From assembly GCA_942491535.1 (NCBI GenBank), contig CALOBV010000021.1:1-64000 (forward strand): a stretch of 64,000 nucleotides of DNA, in the 5' to 3' direction. This stretch comes from JAUVKT01 sp942491535. Lineage in GTDB: Bacteria > Bacteroidota > Bacteroidia > Bacteroidales > VadinHA17. The notes under the pieces were generated by a model. It ran no database searches. It worked only from the letters and a program-made list of their open reading frames with translations, and was not told the origin of the DNA. Both the position numbers and the translations under genes were made by a program. Each line of letters opens with the position of its first letter. Within the stretch, counting starts at the first letter, position 1. Of this stretch, positions 61,274 through 64,000 are shown in pieces.

Positions 61274-61921
61274 TTACTTATCGTGACAGGTTAAGCAAAG
61301 TTGGCTGTTGGTATTACTGAGCTTAAGCAGCGATGGTACATTATATTTATTATGAACATCATGGCAGGATGCACATTCCATCTTATTAGCAAAAAGCATT
61401 GTATTTGAAATTGATCCACCAAGTGCTGGTACATTGGTCGTTGCCGGATCGTGAAGGCCTCCGTCTAAACCAGCAAGGGCAGTTGTGTAGTCAAATGAAA
61501 TAGGGTGCTCTTTTGACATATCACCACCTGAAGCTCCTCCAATACGGTTGGCAACGCTAATAAAGTTTGTCCCTCCTGTTACACCGCCAAAGTTTTCCAG
61601 GGCTACTGTACCGTCGTGACAGCTGAGGCATAGTTTTGAACTTGCACCAGGGTCGCCTATTGTTGTCCCTCCGTGAGGATCAAATGTAGCTGATGAATAT
61701 GTTGTATAGCCACTGACAGCTGTAACTTCATGGTCCCAAAGCGGAGCTGTAGCAACCGAAGTGGCATTATGTGTGGTATGACAGACCGCACAAATCTTAT
61801 TCTCTGCCGGGGCCCATGTCTCTGAAGAAAAGTCGTGAGCAGTTCCGGTAATTTGAGCCTGAATAAGGTTAAATCCACCAGCAAAAACAGCCAGGCATAA
61901 TACAAATAATACACGTTTCAT
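61274..61921 (-). CDS. Tetraheme c-type cytochrome
   Basis: A 215-residue exported protein (signal MKRVLFVLCLAVFAGGFNLIQA) with four CxxCH motifs: CAVCH, CLSCH, CASCH and CLTCH, the last at the extreme C-terminus. SWAPAENKICAVCHTTHNA, LCLSCHDGTVAL and EHPISFDYTTAL resemble the N-terminal part of the 12-haem protein (ICIFCHTPHSA, LCLSCHDGTIAL, DHPVSFQYNSAL), so the two share a module. It is first in transcription order, 82 nt before the propeller lipoprotein gene. It is probably periplasmic and could link inner-membrane donors to the conduit. Confidence 0.92.
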   Translation of the reverse strand: MKRVLFVLCLAVFAGGFNLIQAQITGTAHDFSSETWAPAENKICAVCHTTHNATSVATAPLWDHEVTAVSGYTTYSSATFDPHGGTTIGDPGASSKLCLSCHDGTVALENFGGVTGGTNFISVANRIGGASGGDMSKEHPISFDYTTALAGLDGGLHDPATTNVPALGGSISNTMLFANKMECASCHDVHNKYNVPSLLKLSNTNSQLCLTCHDK

Positions 61922-62049
61922 AAGAAGAATCAGGTTGGTTAGTTCGTCTAATATATCAAAAAGTGTTTAATTAGAGATGCTTACAGCTAATTTTAATGCG
62001 GATTGAATAAAAATAAGACATTCTTGTGAGAGTATTAATGAATTATAAA

Positions 62050-62078
62050 CCGGTCTTTCCCTTAGGGTAAAAGACCGG
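62050..62078 (-). terminator. Strong hairpin after the MFS gene, probable terminator
   Basis: CCGGTCTTT and AAAGACCGG flank an inner CCC-TTA-GGG stem. On the minus strand TTTATAATTC follows, a weak T run. It lies 32 nt beyond the MFS stop. A second stem (CCGGA/TCCGG) overlaps its edge at 62077-62091. Confidence 0.6.
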
Positions 62079-62109
62079 AGCACAGGTCCGGATCTCTTAT
62101 AAGGCCTGC

Positions 62110-63288
62110 TTAGGTTGCAGTCTTAACTCTTAATAACCAGCCTGCTACGATAAAAAGATAAATCATACAAACAAGCAGAACTGACATTCCGAGGATATTG
62201 TTGCTAATATCTGTTATCCAGCCCATAATGGGCGGAAAGATCGCTCCACCTGAGATAGCCATCATCATAAGACCCGATATTTCATTGCTTCGCTCGGGTA
62301 ATTTTTCAACTGTAATTGAGAAAACAAGAGGGAAAATATTGGCCACTGCCAGCCCGACGATAACAATAAGAGAATCGATTAGCCAGACACTCCGGTTATC
62401 CGACAGATAGGGGAAGGCGAGGATAAGGATAAATGATATTATCCCAAGAATGGTAGACCAAAGGAAGAACTTCCTGGATGAGAATTTAGTTAACAGCAGT
62501 GCTCCGCCAAATGTTCCTACCATACGGCCAAAGAAATAGAAACTTCTTCCCGACTCAGCAGCTGTTTGTTCAAATCCGAAACTATTAATCAGGAACTGGC
62601 CCGAATTTGAGTTAAATCCTACATCAATGCCCACCACAACAAATATTGAAATAACCATTAAGAGGACAAACCTGTTTTCAAGTAGTTTGAAAGTTGATTT
62701 TAACGAAGCTTTACTTTCTATATTTTTCGATTCTTCTACCCTGGTTGCCCCCAACCATATTACCGAAAGTATTGAAACAATTCCAAATGCAAGGAAGAGT
62801 AATTTCCAGTCTCCCAGCCTGGCAGCAAACATAGCTGCAAGAGGTGGTGCCAGCATTGAACCAATTGCTTTAATAAATTGAGAAAAGCTCAAAAAACTCG
62901 AAGATCTGTTTCCCGGTACAACATCCACAAGCAGGGGGTTTGCAGAAACCTGTACTATGGTATTTCCTATCCCCAGGAGTGCAAAACCCGCCAGTACCAT
63001 TGCAAAATTGTATATAAAAAATGGCACAAGCATGCCCAGGGCTGTAACCAGCATACCAATATTTAACATAAACTTTTTTCCGAGGCGGGATTGCATTATG
63101 CCAACGGGAACTGAAAGTAAGAGAAACCAGAGGAAGGCAGCCGATGGGATTAGTTGAGCCAGGCCTGCACTGAGATCAAGGTCAGAACTTACACGATCTA
63201 CTCCTATTCCTACCAGGTCTACAAAACTCATTACAAGAAAGGCCATCAAAACAGGAAGCACTTTTGAGATATTAACTTTTTCAGGCAT
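62110..63288 (-). CDS. Sugar MFS transporter (FucP/GlcP-like)
   Basis: A 392-residue inner-membrane protein with about twelve hydrophobic helices. Typical pieces are FLVMSFVDLVGIGVDRV in helix 1, VGIMQSRLGKKFMLNIGML and GNTIVQVSANPLLVDVVPGNRSSSFLSFSQFIKAIGSML in the middle, and ISGLMMMAISGGAIFPPIMGWITD near the end. The GNTIVQVSANP stretch is typical of the FucP/GlcP sugar-proton symporters of Bacteroidota. It lies 31 nt downstream of a ROK-family sugar kinase, so uptake and phosphorylation of a hexose or amino sugar are probably coupled. Confidence 0.88.
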   Translation of the reverse strand: MPEKVNISKVLPVLMAFLVMSFVDLVGIGVDRVSSDLDLSAGLAQLIPSAAFLWFLLLSVPVGIMQSRLGKKFMLNIGMLVTALGMLVPFFIYNFAMVLAGFALLGIGNTIVQVSANPLLVDVVPGNRSSSFLSFSQFIKAIGSMLAPPLAAMFAARLGDWKLLFLAFGIVSILSVIWLGATRVEESKNIESKASLKSTFKLLENRFVLLMVISIFVVVGIDVGFNSNSGQFLINSFGFEQTAAESGRSFYFFGRMVGTFGGALLLTKFSSRKFFLWSTILGIISFILILAFPYLSDNRSVWLIDSLIVIVGLAVANIFPLVFSITVEKLPERSNEISGLMMMAISGGAIFPPIMGWITDISNNILGMSVLLVCMIYLFIVAGWLLRVKTAT

Positions 63289-63319
63289 TGTTATTTTAAC
63301 TTTTAGTCAGCATTATATA

Positions 63320-64000
63320 TTACATAAATTGAAGAAGGTCCTTTACTGAAAGCCAGAAGTCATCATCAAAGAGGTAAGCACTGCCCATCAGGGCTGCATC
63401 TTCTTTTAATTCAGATATTGCTACTTCGGTTTTGCAGTTATTATCGTCAAGTCCAGACCTTAGCGATTCCCCGAAGAGATCATATGCCCTTGAGATATTT
63501 CCTCCTATAACCAGTATTTCTGCTCCAAATTTATTAAGCCAGGGGGCAAGGAATGAACCAAGAGAATAGCCAAATTCTTTGAATAAATCTCTTACAGAAT
63601 CATTACTCCGGGCAGCCTCTGCTACATCCTTTACGCCTGCGGCCCCGGTGTCACACAGCTTCTCATATTTAGATGTAAACCACCTGGTTGAGAAAAAATC
63701 GTCTGCTATACCATCAAGGTATTTTATATGATAAACACAGCCCATATCAGGAACATCTTCTCCTGAGACAACCGGTACCCTGTCTGAAATAAATGCCGAT
63801 CCGAAACCGGTACCAAGTGTTATAGCCATCGATCGATTTGCTCCGGAAGCCCTTCCCGCCCAGGCCTCACCTACAGCAAAAGAAGATGCATCATTCATAA
63901 ACCTGAAAAAGACCTTATCTCCAAGATTTAATTCCTTCCTGACAGATATCCCGATATTGACACCGTATAATTTTTCATATTTGGGAACACCCTTAATCAG
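63320..64000 (-). CDS. ROK-family sugar kinase, start outside the window
   Basis: The frame is open from 63320 to the right edge, so only the C-terminal about 226 residues are seen. It has VFFRFMNDASSFAVGEAWAGRA (catalytic Asp in NDA), then ITLGTGFGSAFISDRVP, the phosphate/ATP-binding GTGxGxA, and GMGCVYHIKYLDGIADDFFSTRW. The latter deviates from the CGCGxxGCxE zinc motif of many ROK enzymes, because the expected cysteines are missing. It ends LIIGGNISRAY and LGSAYLFD. It phosphorylates glucose or another hexose in the cytosol and is paired with the MFS transporter downstream. Confidence 0.84.
   Translation of the reverse strand: MIKGVPKYEKLYGVNIGISVRKELNLGDKVFFRFMNDASSFAVGEAWAGRASGANRSMAITLGTGFGSAFISDRVPVVSGEDVPDMGCVYHIKYLDGIADDFFSTRWFTSKYEKLCDTGAAGVKDVAEAARSNDSVRDLFKEFGYSLGSFLAPWLNKFGAEILVIGGNISRAYDLFGESLRSGLDDNNCKTEVAISELKEDAALMGSAYLFDDDFWLSVKDLLQFM

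Overview
The window looks like a chromosomal segment of an anaerobic or facultatively anaerobic member of the Bacteroidota, probably Bacteroidales/Marinilabiliales-like. The signs are Bacteroidota promoters (TTTG or TTG, about 20 nt, TAnnTTTG), a FecI/FecR/TonB-receptor set, a GLPGLI plus outer-membrane-barrel pair, LytS/LytTR signalling, PspC/PadR genes, short Lys/Ile/Asn-rich lipoproteins with SC lipoboxes, and many short-spaced or overlapping genes. No tRNA, rRNA, CRISPR array, transposase or phage gene was seen. Taxonomy is inferred from gene content only.

Layout. (1) 1-9.3 kb: a histidine attenuator and hisG running off the left edge, an ABC-F ATPase, a TPR lipoprotein, an AbgT transporter, an ExbB-like protein, a LytS/LytTR pair with a dimethylargininase, and a short asparaginase-like gene. 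Five of these genes carry frameshifts or a nonsense codon, while almost every gene to the right is intact, so this end is either decaying or poorly sequenced. (2) 9.3-13.5 kb: M81 (MlrC-like) and P1 (DmpA-like) peptidases and two Asp/Glu racemases, suggesting breakdown of peptides with unusual linkages or D-residues. (3) 13.5-25.6 kb: two outer-membrane receptor loci, one with GLPGLI and a two-component system, one with an ECF sigma/anti-sigma pair, separated by a secreted esterase. (4) 25.6-37.6 kb: orphan lipoprotein and barrel genes, a SMUG2-type glycosylase, PspC-PadR-PspC, an oxidoreductase, DUF2797, a rhomboid protease, and a tandem pair of CotH-like secreted kinase-fold proteins followed by DUF4956. 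(5) 37.7-43.9 kb: trehalose metabolism, with a fused trehalose-6-phosphate synthase/phosphatase facing a fused beta-phosphoglucomutase/GH65 phosphorylase and a P-loop kinase. (6) 43.9-49.3 kb: a tetraheme cytochrome and a redox cluster of DUF134, DUF5320, two NifX-like proteins, two ferredoxin-MinD ATPases and a CoA-disulfide-reductase-like flavoprotein. (7) 49.4-53.1 kb: a tricorn protease homologue and a CGGC protein. (8) 53.1-61.9 kb: a multiheme cytochrome locus. (9) 62.1-64 kb: a sugar MFS transporter and a ROK kinase running off the right edge.

The most striking unit is region 8: cytochromes with 4, 5, 11 and 12 predicted haem sites, two NHL-type beta-propellers and a 651-residue outer-membrane barrel, nearly all on one strand and tightly packed. 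Its composition fits a porin-cytochrome conduit carrying electrons across the outer membrane. No sequence search was possible, so this is inferred from motif counts, predicted location and gene order.
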